From: Typha latifolia
Taxonomy: Eukaryota; Streptophyta; Magnoliopsida; Poales; Typhaceae
Assembly: GCA_019914945.1 (NCBI GenBank)
Contig: CM034106.1
Coordinates: 7,316,001-7,380,000 of the forward strand
Reading direction: 5' to 3'
DNA length: 64,000 bases
Every line of letters starts with the position of its first letter. Position 1 is the first letter of the stretch. Positions 23,824 to 35,700 of this stretch are shown here, in pieces. Below the pieces are notes generated by a model. The model saw only the letters and a list, made by a program, of their open reading frames with translations. It searched no databases and was not told the DNA's origin. The translations under genes and the position numbers were made by a program.

Positions 23824-26800
23824 GGATCCAGATGAATCATATGAAGTGAAAGAATCTACACTAATAAGTTCTATTCTGCAGCATTTTTATCTAAGTGAGC
23901 AGAATTTAAGAGATAAACGGCAGGTGATGCCTATCAAATGTAGTTTTCAACGATAGAAAAGTCATCTCACCACAGATTAAGAAAGCAAGATTATCACATA
24001 GAGGAACAACTACCAAATGAAGATTCCTTAGAGTAGGCAGTGACTCAAATAACTAGAAGTTAGATAATTCAATGATAAAATAGATGAAGTTTGTTAAGTT
24101 GACATTGATATAAAACAAATAAGGTTGGTTAAGTTCAAAATTAAGTCTGATTCATAACAAAAACAAATATAGACATTCAGAAAAGAAAGTAGTTTCTTTT
24201 CTGTTATTTTTCTTTTTCCTTTTATTGTGAAGAATTTTGGAATATAAAGTTACAAACCACTTTGACTCAAAAAATCATTACCATATTTCAAGCTTTGTCT
24301 CTTTTGTTCTTTAACTGAGTCATATGCAAGGCTCATTAAAAAAAAAGAACCTACAGGAGAAGATAAAAGAAAAGACAACATCCCTTTCAGGTTGACTTAA
24401 GAATGAGTCTCACGAAAGACAATTAATTCCAGCTGAAATGGATTGAACTTTGACAGAAAATCCAAACAGAACTGCAGCTATGTAGCTTCACCAAAATATT
24501 TAACTCATTAACCACCTCAAAAATCAAGGTGTCACAACTCACTACAATATTGGTTCCAAATTTGAAATCTATTTCCTTTCCTTAAATATCCAATATAACA
24601 TGCCACACCAAGGAAATAAAAATCACCCTACCAAGGTAATTCCACACAAGTAGGCAATCATAAATCTCACCCATCACAATAATCTGGGATTAAGAGATTC
24701 AATAAAATGTTTTGCTTATGAGCAAACAGAAAAGCTAGATGACAATCTTTCTCTTACTAGCAATGCAACATTTGTTATGAACCAGATCTGGACCGATCCG
24801 ATCGTAAAAAAATTATGACAACTTAAGTGGTGGTAGCCTCGTGAATTAGGGTTCTAATAGTTCTAGTTTCACTTAAATCGAAGGCCGGAGTAAAAAAAAT
24901 ATAAATAAAAGAGTAGTGCAAGATCAGAACAGGGCAGGACGGTAAATATCTGACGTTATGATGGTCGTCGGAGGGTGGTGGATGGCCGTAAGATATGGTG
25001 GCTACTGGAGAAAAATTGTGGCTAGGTTTAGAAGCTTTGGAGGTTCTACAGCTATGATCTACTTTTAGAGAGGTAAAGACAATCTAACGGCTACGATAAA
25101 ATGATGAATAAAATAATAAGAAAATAACTAAACTCAATTAATTCTCAATGCTTGGATGCTTGGATTAATAAACAAAGAAGCCCAGCCTCTCTATATATAG
25201 AGGTCAGGTACAATGAGTCCTACTCGGACTTAGCCTTAAAAGCTTATACAATTGAACTACGACTTGTTTTAGAGGTTTACATGACTTAATTAAACTTGCC
25301 TCAATGGCTTACTTTACTTATTTAATCTTAAATTAATGACTTACATAATTTAACTAGACTTATTTTAAAGGCTTATATAAGTATGAACCAATTAAAAGAT
25401 AAATAGACTCAATTCATCGAGTCTAATGTCTCGGTGATTTGATCCGATCTGACCCAGTTCACATCAGCGTCATAAAAAAGTAAAAAAGAATGTCATCTAC
25501 TTTAAGCTGTTTCTCTCCTTTTTAATGGAAAGATAGCATATCTTGATGTTGTTTTCCATAAAATGGTGGCTTCTCTTGGTGTTTATAGATCAATTTGATC
25601 GTATAATCTTTTTATATTTCCTACAGTTTCAACTAAATTTACTATGTCAATTTCAAGAAATGGGGAAAAAAAGAATCTTACAACAAAAATCTCATGAAAG
25701 AATCAAACAAGGGTAAAAAACTTATGAACACCAAATGACTATAGAATAAAAAAAGTTAGGACAAGCTACTTGAGCATATTTTCACAATCACATGATGTTG
25801 GAAAATGATTTTAGTGAAGGATCTAGCTATCAAGATTATATCGTCGCCTTACCTCTTTTGAAGTCATGTGAGCAAGCTGAATCCTAGGACCTTTAAGAGC
25901 AAAAAATGATCCAACAATAAAGGCACAGCCAAGTGTGAAACAGATAGCAAACTTCTGGGGTGTCAGCACCATGACTGGCAGGAAAATTGTGAACGCAATG
26001 AAAACAAGGAAGATACCACTGGCAAGGAGAAGGCCAAAGTACATGAGAGATTTTCCTGATGGAACACTGGTAGTAGCAGATTGAAAGCTCCCAGGTAATT
26101 CTCTCACACCTTTAGAAACCCTGAATGCATCAAAGAACAAGGAATCAAATTTAAAAGGAAAGGGAATAGATTATTATATAACCAAACCAAATTTAAAAAG
26201 AACAGTTCGATAGCTAACATCACCATTTGTTGTGATGCTTTCAGAATGCAAAAATGAAAATAAAAAAAAGTCTCAGTTCATTCTTCCCAACTCGATCCTT
26301 ATGCTCCAAATTGTCCATACTGAAACCTGCTAAGCTGGTACCTTCCTAGAAGTGTTGCATCACAGAGCATATCAAATTTGATAAGGACGTGTAGCCACCA
26401 GAGAACCGATTATATATTATTGAACTTCCTTTCATTACTTTCTCTTGAAAAATTTAAATATGCTAAATTCACTATTCAAGTTTGTTTGATGCCTAGCCAA
26501 CAGTGCCTTCTTCCAATTTATAACCAATGTGCATTAGTCACTTTTACATGTGAAAGGTGACTATCCTAGTGGAACAGATTGGCCAAAGGAGAGTTGTGGA
26601 ATTACTGATCACAGGTACTGTTCATGACATAGTAATAACAGTACAATGATCAGGAACCCTTCTTTCGCCTTGTTCTCTCAATTTCCAACAGGTTACTTGG
26701 AAAACTTCAAAATTTAGATAGTACATTTTTAGAATTTTGATATTTAAGTTGTCAAGTAGAATGTAACATACATATAGACGAATGTTAACTCTTTAATCCT

Positions 26801-27749
26801 TGTATTACTCAATCTTAAGTCTCCCTACATAATTTTCTTCACATACACAAACTCCAGTCTTCCTCTTCTTTTCTGTAGAGTAATTCAAATTATTGCTAAA
26901 CCAATTGTTGTCAAAAGATAACTAGAGGTTAAACAAATTAAAGTTTGTCAAATTTGATCATATCGATAATCTCAAATAAAGTACAAGTTTAAAAAAAAAA
27001 GTCCTTACTTTTCACAGATAAAACTTGTTAAGTACTCCGAAGACAACTTTTTGAGTTCCCGCATTAATGCTTCATCAAATCCATATTCTCAAACATCAAA
27101 TTAAACGCAGCATATGGTTGATGACACACTAAAAGTCAATTCAAAGCATTACTAATTAGAGAATGGAATATGGATGCTACTGCCCATAATCTACCTAGAA
27201 TATGGTCGTACAACGAGTGTTTCGCTTTCTTCAAACATCAAAATAAACGCCAGACGTGGTAAAAATCACTTCCATCTGCATGAAGACATCAAACCACTTC
27301 GCATCTAAATCTTGATACAAAATTAAGCAAGAAGTAGCAAATGGACATATAGAACTTTTTTTAGTTCTTCAAGAAAGAGTGAGTAAGACAGATCAAAGTA
27401 AACAAATATGATGAACATCAGATCCCTCTGTGCAAAAATCACCGAATCACTTACTCCACATCTAAAAGTTAATCCTGAAAACCACCCTCAAAGAATCAAA
27501 ATCGAAGACAAGACAAGCATGAATCGAACGATTAGGGTGAACAAAAGATGGATTTCTGATTTCTTACACGTCGAAGGTACCGGAGAGCTTGTCGTTGGCG
27601 GATTGGACGGCGGCCTCGATGTCGAAACCGAGGCCGCCATCCTCCTCGGCGGATCTGGCGGCGGCGTACGAATTCCAGTCGGCAAGGACGGAGGAGGAAG
27701 AGGAGGCGGTGGGCCCACCAGTGAACCACGCCTGCGCCGTCTTCTGCAT
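19472..27749 (-). CDS. SFT2/GOT1-like vesicle transport protein
   Basis: This is a four-helix membrane protein of the SFT2 family, which acts in retrograde vesicle fusion with the Golgi. Exons on the minus strand are 27749-27568, 26120-25853, 21511-21407 and 19582-19472, giving 221 aa and a TGA stop; plant homologues are about 220-225 aa. The start MQKTAQAWFTGG is the conserved plant N-terminus, followed by a hydrophilic cytosolic region (about 1-84) with LADWNSYA. Helices lie at about 86-112, 118-138, 153-176 and 178-198. The family signatures LPVMVL.PQKFAICFT.GC, GSFFALKGP, RLPFTLGF.GSM and the tail LRCFGR-like (here LKCFGR) are present. Intron phases join cleanly. Introns are 1446, 4341 and 1824 bp, the last two swollen by transposons. 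The identification is secure; the membrane topology is inferred. Confidence 0.96.
19814..21102. mobile_element. hAT-type element in SFT2 intron 3
   Basis: Terminal inverted repeats are TAGGGGTGGCAA / TTGCCACCCCTA. Target duplications are gtcggtta (19806-19813) and gttggtta (21103-21110), 7/8 identical. Subterminal DNA is full of short 'aacccgttt'/'gggtcgggtt' repeats, typical of hAT transposase-binding ends. The interior 20230-20870 is markedly more GC-rich, with a minus-strand open frame (21045-20650) of low-complexity Ser/Pro/Leu content. No transposase is seen, so it is non-autonomous. Confidence 0.9.
22952..23721 (+). mobile_element. MITE-like element, copy 1, in SFT2 intron 2
   Basis: Imperfect terminal inverted repeats run GGCTGCGTTTGATTATTGGA at the left and, in reverse complement, GGCGCCCATTTGGTTGCGGA at the right, flanked by TA. 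AT-rich interior. The segment 23285-23480 is clearly homologous, in reverse orientation, to 50150-50340, so this is a repeated family. The superfamily is uncertain; the ends resemble PIF/Harbinger-type MITEs. Confidence 0.65.
23776..23821 (+). repeat. (CT)n microsatellite
   Basis: About 22 uninterrupted CT repeats inside SFT2 intron 2. It is likely to vary in length between individuals. Confidence 0.97.
24773..25477 (-). mobile_element. LTR fragment related to the element at 7354-10653
   Basis: It starts TGTTATGAACCAGATCTGGA, matching the LTR start of the element at 7354, and shares the 'gtagcctcgtg', 'ggaaagataaaaataaaa'-like and 'aatatc' blocks. The second half diverges and contains 'ctctatatatagag'. 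It ends near TCATAAAA. It lies in SFT2 intron 2. It may be a solo LTR or a truncated copy; no target duplication was found. Confidence 0.55.
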
Positions 27750-30700
27750 CGGGATTGGTGTAAGAGGGAGATTTGATACAAGGTATGAGAAGAGGCGAGA
27801 TGCAGACGACGTGTTCGAAGAATTGTGTCCGCCGTTAAGAAGAGGACAATGGAGTTTCCCTTTTCTTTTTCATTTTGCATTTTTTAATTATATTCAGTTA
27901 TATTTTATGCATTTAAGGTTGGAATCGTAAACATTGCAAACCGGGTTCGATTAAGGGTGGTAAAAATTCCCCAAATGCAAATAATCCATCACGATAAAAC
28001 CTGGCTCTTAAGTAGATTTAGCTTTAGTCTAATCTAGTTTGAAACTCATTTAATAATTCAATTGTGTTCGATTTTATACTCAACTCGCCAACCAATTATA
28101 TATATATAAAAACTAATAAAATTATAACTCCATCCCTAACTCACTCAGGCACGCTCCACTCCACTCCACTCTAAGCGCCTCATCGAAAGCTAGAAAGGGG
28201 AAACAAAATTTTGCCCCGACCTATCACCGCCTGCCGCCTACCGCAGTGCCTATTTAATGGTTAGATTTGTTTACTTGGTTTGCTAGTAGCATTGATATGT
28301 TCTAATGTGCTGGTAGCAAATTTTTACTGCAATTTTTACTATATTAATTTGTTTAAACAAGTTGTCATATAAAGAATAATTTTTGTCTACATCAATCTAC
28401 TTACTGCAATGTTTAATTTTATCTATTAGATCCATTTAATTACTACAATATTTTACTGCATTTGTTTTAAATGATTGTATTAACTGCTAAATGTTATTGG
28501 ATAATAGTATTGGCGATGGTGGAGACAAGTGAGGTTTGTCCCGATCCAGGCCTATCCTGATCTAGCAGCACTAGAATAGGTTAGAACAGATTGTCGCAGA
28601 TCTAGGTTGTCGAGTCTACGTCACGCGACACCATTGTCAGGGTCATAGGGAGCTGCATCCTATGGATTACTTACGACCTGTAGAGCCGAACTAGAGCCTC
28701 ATTGAGCTAGAGATAAGCATGACTTTTTTCAATTCGAATAGAGCTCGAGCTAAAAAAATCTACCTTTCAAGCTGATCTAGCTCGCTCAAGATCAACTCAT
28801 TTACATCCCTACTCTAAGGCAATGGGAGGTGAGGTCGAAGAGGTTGCAAAGCCAAGCTTGAGAGTTAGAGTAAATTGCAGTAGTCAATGTTTAGAGTTAA
28901 AACGTTGCAAAGAAGTAAATGTTAAAGGAGGGCAAACTAAAATGGCAATAATTTAGAATTAACATAGAAGTCGGCAACGGAGGAGGAGGGGGGGGGACGA
29001 GAAATTGAAAGATAAGAGTGTTAGTGTTTGAGTGAGATTTAGTAATAAGGAGAGATATGAAACTATTGGGTCAAAAAAACTAATACCTATGAATATATAA
29101 TATATATACAAATATCTGGTTAGAGTGTCCTAGGAATAACACCTAAACATCATAATAAATCTAATTTCAGAACATAAATATTATTCATCAAAATTACATC
29201 TTATACAACACACTAATTCAATTACTAATTTACCCCTCATAAAAATAATAAAGATAAATATATATTCTAAAATTAACCTTATTTCTAAAATAAATGATAC
29301 CCTAAGGTGGAGATGTGAAAAGCAGTCATTCATGATAATAGTTGAAATTATGATGTTATCAAGTCTTTTTTTTTAATGTCTGCTAACTTAATATGACTTG
29401 TGGTGTACGAGGCTTATATGACTTAATAGCAGTAGTCCATTTGGGAAAAAAAAACTATAACATGACTAGTTTGGTCAAAAACTCATGTGTGTGGTTGGGC
29501 TCAGTTAGATTATAAAATAAAATTTAAAAGTGCATATTCTAACCCTTAATTAATTCTTTGTAAGCTTGATAACAAACCGATCTTTAGTCAAATACTAGGT
29601 TTGAAATTAAATCAAGCTCGAGTCGTTTACAACCCTAACCAGCAACTAAAAGCAACACGCATAATTCTTTCTACCATCTTGATGTCTCAATTTACCACAA
29701 CTGTACAAATATTGGCAAAATTCACTTCAACAACAGTGTAGTTACTAAACCAAATAAAAAAAAAAATACCGCAACTAAAAAACATAACACTTATTAGTCT
29801 CTACTTCTTGGTTCCTCTTCATTGAGGATGATTTGATCAACTAACATTGTATTCCATATACTCACTTTTAGAGATCAGCTTGTCCAAGTAAAATACTGCA
29901 AAAATTACTCTTGCGTAGCAAAACATCCTTCGGCCTTCGAATATGGTTGCAAATTGGATCATCATGCAATCTGACATGCCTCCACATAAATTCTGATGAA
30001 CCATGAACCGATATTTATGCGCGTTAGACAACAAGAATATTTGTGCATTATATGATGATTGGGCTAAACAAATAGTCTTGACAACCACTAAGTAACCCCC
30101 TCAAAGACATCATAGGCAATGATGATTTAACAACAAGGCAGCTTCTTTGCGCTGATTGTTATGATATATTCCTTGAATGTACAAACACAGGGAGATGTAA
30201 ACTTATTGACATAGAGAATTTGAAAGCCATCATAAAGTACATCCAATCTTTACATACATAATATGGTCCCACTTACACATCAAAGACCTGCAAAACGTTT
30301 AATGAGTAAGATAACCAAAAGATAAACAGATGCTATAATTGATCTCTAGATAGCAATATACCCAATGAGAAAGAACATTGATGTAAATGGTGAAAGATTC
30401 CGCCAAATAGCTCATTACAACTAAGGCATGGTAAACAAGAGCTTATGATTCTTCCAAATAGCTCCTCACAACCATAGCTTGGTAAATTTTTCTCTCTTTC
30501 AGCAGATGGGATGAAATTCTAAATGATAGTCAGTTGCATTCACCAATTTTCATGATAATAGCTTTTTTCCCATTCCATGAGGATTAACCACATTAATATG
30601 TTTCAGTATTTTATTTACCCTTGATGCTAGAACTAGTAACATTCGAGATCATGCAAGATTATACATGAAAGATCCTTTTTTTTTGGCTCTCTCTCTCCAG

Positions 30701-32735
30701 CCTTATATCTCTTATTATCTCTAGGAGGTCTTCCTCCTAACAGTTTTTTTTTTCTGAAAACTATCTATTCTAGTGTGAATGACGGCAGGCAGGCCATATT
30801 TCTTGGTTTTGATAAGACTCCAAGCATTGTTTCTATCCACTAATATATAAAAATAATCAAGTTATTAATGACTGGATGAAACCAAGCTCCCTTAGAACTT
30901 AGCATGGTATTAGAGACAAGTACAACCTGATACACAAAATACACAAATTCTTGACCTCTGGCAAATAAATAGCAGCCACAGTTCTCAAAAAGCTCAGCTA
31001 AAAGCTAACACAAACATCATTAGCAAGAAAAAAATTGAGAGAAAATAAGATGAAATTGAAGAAGAACAGATATCTAGTCCTACTATATGCTTGTAGTTGT
31101 AATGGTTGTAAAAGATTTCTACTCAAAGGTGAAGAAAACAGAGGAAACAAAAGAATGGAATTTTGCTACAAGATTATAAAAGGTCAGCAACTGAGATACA
31201 TCATGACCTTTCAGTTTTCCATCTATGAGGCTGGTCGTAAATATAAAGGAGCAGGCCTTTCATTTTCAACATTTCAATTCACTTTGGAATCCTCTCAAAC
31301 TGTGATGTTGCATTGAGCAGGTTTACATTGATTAGCAAAATAGATTTGTAGTTAGCCAATTTTATTATTTCTGTGAACTAACTGGATATTCAGTAGATAT
31401 ATGATCTGTTGTTTCTTAAAGATTACGCTACAACCTATATTTTTTTCTCTTAATTACTACTTACTTTATAGTATTAATTGTTAAGCCACCTTAAAATCTA
31501 GATGCCTGTTAAAATGCTAGGAGGTCCTTAGTCCTACCCACTCCTATACCACTAATCGTCTAAAAATACTAATAACCACAGCAAGCAAACATGAATCATG
31601 ATCTTGCAAATATAAAGAATCCAAGGAGAGCAACAAGCATTGCGATGTACTAACACCAAGGATTTGTTTAGTCTTTGACTAATACGGAGTTGGCAGATAA
31701 GATAGCATAATGTAACTGTTCATTCACCTACGCAACAATTTCAACAGCATTAAGGCAGTATAGGAGTGCTAATAAAATATGAAAGCCCCTCATTCTTCAC
31801 ATTGAAAACAACAGGATGGTAGTTCCTGATCAAGATTTAAAAAACTGTGAGGTGGTAGGTGGGCGTCAAGCAGCAACTGAACTAGAGTGTAATATAAAGC
31901 AAATGCGACAAAACCACAAAATATTACCATATGTATCACCTATGTTCCTTGTAACAACTATGTGGTGTGAAGAAACAATCCACAAGTAAAATTCTCGCTG
32001 GTTCTTCTAGCATGGAGGCAATAGTCATTGTTAACATTGCAAGGAAGAGCAGTGCCTACTGCAGTTATCTGCTAAACAACACTAATAACTAATATTCAGA
32101 AGAAAAACAGCGCGGGGGTGGGGGGTGGGGTGTGGTATCCACTTCATAGATTTTGGGAACCCTATATAGGTCTGCATAACCAAGAACCAAGTAGTAGGAA
32201 TAGAAATTTATTCTTCAAACTCTATACATTCAAACTTTCCTAATAAAAACAAATAGCACCTTCACCTAATTAACCACTTTGATCCAAGCTCAAACCACCT
32301 TAGGGGCCCGATCTATCATATAGGCCAAGAACCTTAGTGTCCCCACTGCCCAGCCACCTTGAACATTGCATGTAACTTGTTTACAATCATACAATGCAGC
32401 ATTAGGAATGTCCAGTTCATTATGCATTTCCATTAAGTGAAACATACATCCACGCATGGATTGCCATGTCAGCACGAGTCGTTATGTATTGTTCCAATGA
32501 GCTAGCGGTACCGACTTTGCCAGCGATATGTATTGTGGCGAACCAAAGTCGGTATGACCCATGCCCCTAACACGATAATCATTGCATCTATGACCATCTC
32601 ATGGACTCATCTTACCAAGTGAGACTAGTTCAAGAGGCAATCAAACTTTCTCATTTGTCTGTGTATATATTAACTGATTACTCAGAAAAAGAACTTTGCA
32701 TCATTATGGGAGAATCATATGATTAAAATACCTGA
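27750..32735. other. Intergenic between SFT2 and VPS32
   Basis: 27750-28000 should hold the SFT2 leader and promoter. 28530-28830 contains 'agctcgagctaaaa' type sequence common in plant hAT MITEs. A GC/G-rich tract lies at 32110-32135. The open frames at 29837-30088 and 31035-31316 carry no recognisable domain. No gene is supported here. Confidence 0.5.
32509..32554. repeat. Short inverted repeat (11 bp stem)
   Basis: The arm TACCGACTTTG at 32509-32519 is perfectly complementary to CAAAGTCGGTA at 32544-32554, with a 24 nt loop. It lies about 180 bp past the VPS32 stop codon. A function such as 3' processing is not shown. Confidence 0.6.
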
Positions 32736-35700
32736 CTACATAGCCATTTCTGCTTGTAATGCCGCAAGTTCATCGTCCTCAGCATTAGGTTTTACTGGAG
32801 CAGGCCTAATTGCTGTCGCATGACTAGGAACATGCACTGGAGCAGCAGGAGTGGTTGTAGCAGGCTGTAGAAGCTGCTCCTCCAATTCAGCTCCCTCCAG
32901 CTCTTCGAGTTCAGCCTCTAATTCATCCTGTCAACATGAAACATGATGAAAATTTAAAGCATCAACAAAGAAAACAAGTAGGAAGCCATTAGGATGAGAG
33001 ATAGAGGATACTTCATCAAAATCAGCTGCTGCTCCAATTGGAGTAGATAATGCTTCCTGTATTTGTTTCATGTTCTCTGTCTGCTCATTAATTTCATCCA
33101 TAGTCTTGTCGACATCATCAATATTTCTGTGGGAAGGAAAAAGGTATAAGTCAATAGAATTCATGTTCCATAATCAAAAGATATTTTTGACATTTAACCC
33201 CATAATTCAATCTGAATTCAAGCATACTCATCATATACAAATGCATTGAAGTAAAGTCATCTCTGTAGTATTGCAAATGGTGGATAGACTTGCAGTTATT
33301 TAAAATTTTAAACAGGTTTGACATCAGATGATAAAAAGGCATCACCACATCAACAGTCAACCAATTGTTTATGGAGAAAGTAACAGGAATTCAATATAGT
33401 ATAATATGGAATGATTACTGGAGTCTGCTGTAGGTACTCACGTGGCTTTCTGCATAGCCTTCATTGCCGCTGCTCCAGTTCTCAAAGCATCAACAGTCTC
33501 TGTAGTAGCTTTTGCACCTTCCAGCATTATCATCTGCCATAGCAAATGAATAATAAATTGTGTCACTGATGAAAGTAACTAGGAATACCAACAGCAGTAG
33601 ATCTATTAATCTATATTCACCTGATCATGAATCCTTAATTGAAAATTCCCAAGCTGTTCAACTTGCTGTTCATAAAGTCTCTTCCTCTTCAAGCATTGGA
33701 TTGCAGCTATACACACCAAAAGGAAAGGTTAGAGAGGTAGTGTATTATGAAAATCACATGCTTGCAAAGGTAACTTCCAGCATAAATACAAAATTACAAA
33801 TTATATGTCAAATGCCAATTCTAAAAGAGGAAAAAGAAATATGAAATATTCAAGGTTCCCAGTTTCGCTCGATCCTGAGTGGTATTGGCCGAAACGAATT
33901 GGGATCAGCCCTATATGATCCGATCGTGGCTGGCTGGGGTATCATCTGTTTCGGCCGATACCTAATCCATTTTGGGTGGGATCAGCAGTATCAGCCGATC
34001 GAATCTGACCCAGCCTCCACCGGCCCTCTCTCTCTCAATTTCTCAGTTTCTCTCTTTCTCACCTCTTCCACCGGGCCGACCTCGACCTCCGACAACATTC
34101 TCCGACCAAGATCCAATGACCTCGGATGAGTTTTTTTTAATTTCTTTTTTAATTTTAATTCTACTCTCATTCCCTCTCTCATTTCCTCTCTCTTTCTCTT
34201 CCTGTTGCTCTACTACTACTGCTACAGTGAAGCAAAGCAGCAAGTGCTACTACTACACACCTATAGTAGAAGCTGGTGCTGCTGAGAAAGGGGGTTATGG
34301 GAGAGAGAGAGAGGAGGGAAAGAAGTAACAAATTTTTTTTAATTATTTTATATTTTATTTTTATTTTTATTTATGTTAACTTACAGAGTTATAATAAAAC
34401 ATTGAAAATATCAATGGCTTCAAAAGGAAAGTCATATAATACCGATAATGGGTGGCAATATTGCAGCTCTATTGGGCAAAATAAAAAATGAGTTAAATGC
34501 AACTAGTGTGGAAAGGAAATGAGTGGTGGTGTTAGCAATATTTGGCTAAAAGATAAGAAAATGCAGCGGCTTATACTCAGGTGGTCGTGGAAGTTAGAAA
34601 ACAAATATTGGCTCATCTAATTATCAAAAGGAAGGATAACAATCTACATAACAGAGAAAATCAATATTTCGTAAAAAATTGATATATAATCATGTACACA
34701 ATGATGATGATAATAGTGAGTAGAGTGGGGAGCATAATGAGAAGAGACAAATGAGGGGGCCAATGAAAAAGAGCAGAAATATGCACAGAGAGAAAGAAGA
34801 GATGAGAAAACAGTGGTGACAGAGATCTAGATCAGTTCATATATATGGAGAAAGAGAATATAAGAGCAACAGTTATACCTCTAGGATTGCTGGTGTTACA
34901 AGAGAGTTTGAAAATATTGGATCAATGGATACATATCTTTATAAAAAAAAAAGGGTCATATACAGACTTCTATCAATACAACTCTCAAAGAAATTAAAAA
35001 TGCAAAAAAAAATATTGGAAAGACTATCTCTAAATTTTTTCTATAACCATATTTTTTTAATAAAAATGATATCTTTATTATCACACTATAATGGATAATA
35101 TACAATCAGTATGGCCTAATGTTCCGCCTCTTAGTTTCCGCCTCTTAGTTCAAATGATATTGCTACTAAATTTCTTGACTCAGAAGTAGATAAATTTCAC
35201 TTACATTGAGATATTTAAACAATATTGAGATGAATTTGGTTGCACACTAATGTATGATAAGTGGAGTACACAAAAACATAAAAAATATAATTAATTTTTT
35301 GGTGTACTCGGGCATGGGAACGATCTTTCTGTGGATGCTACTACTAATTTCAAAATTGCAAAGTATATTTATCAATTGATGGATAAAATGGTACAAAAAA
35401 TAGGTAAAAAAATAGCGGTCCAAATAGTTACTTATAATAAGGCCAATTATAAAACTATTAAAAATTTACTTATGATAAAGATACCTTATTTATATTAGAT
35501 GTGTTGCACATTGTGTTGATTTCATGTTAGAGGATATTGTAAAAGAGCTTGAGATTGGCATGGTTATATATGAAGGTCAGAGATCGACAAATTTTACAAC
35601 CATGATTGGGTTCTTAATTTACTTAGACAGATGACTAGTGATAGAGAAATTATTACACTCAACCTCATTAGATTTGTCACTCTTTTGTTAGTGAATGTTT

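Noticed and set aside
27408..27930. Several long frames overlapping SFT2 exon 1 on both strands
   Set aside because: They are by-products of the GC-rich first exon; only the MQKTAQAWFTGG frame matches a family and splices onward.
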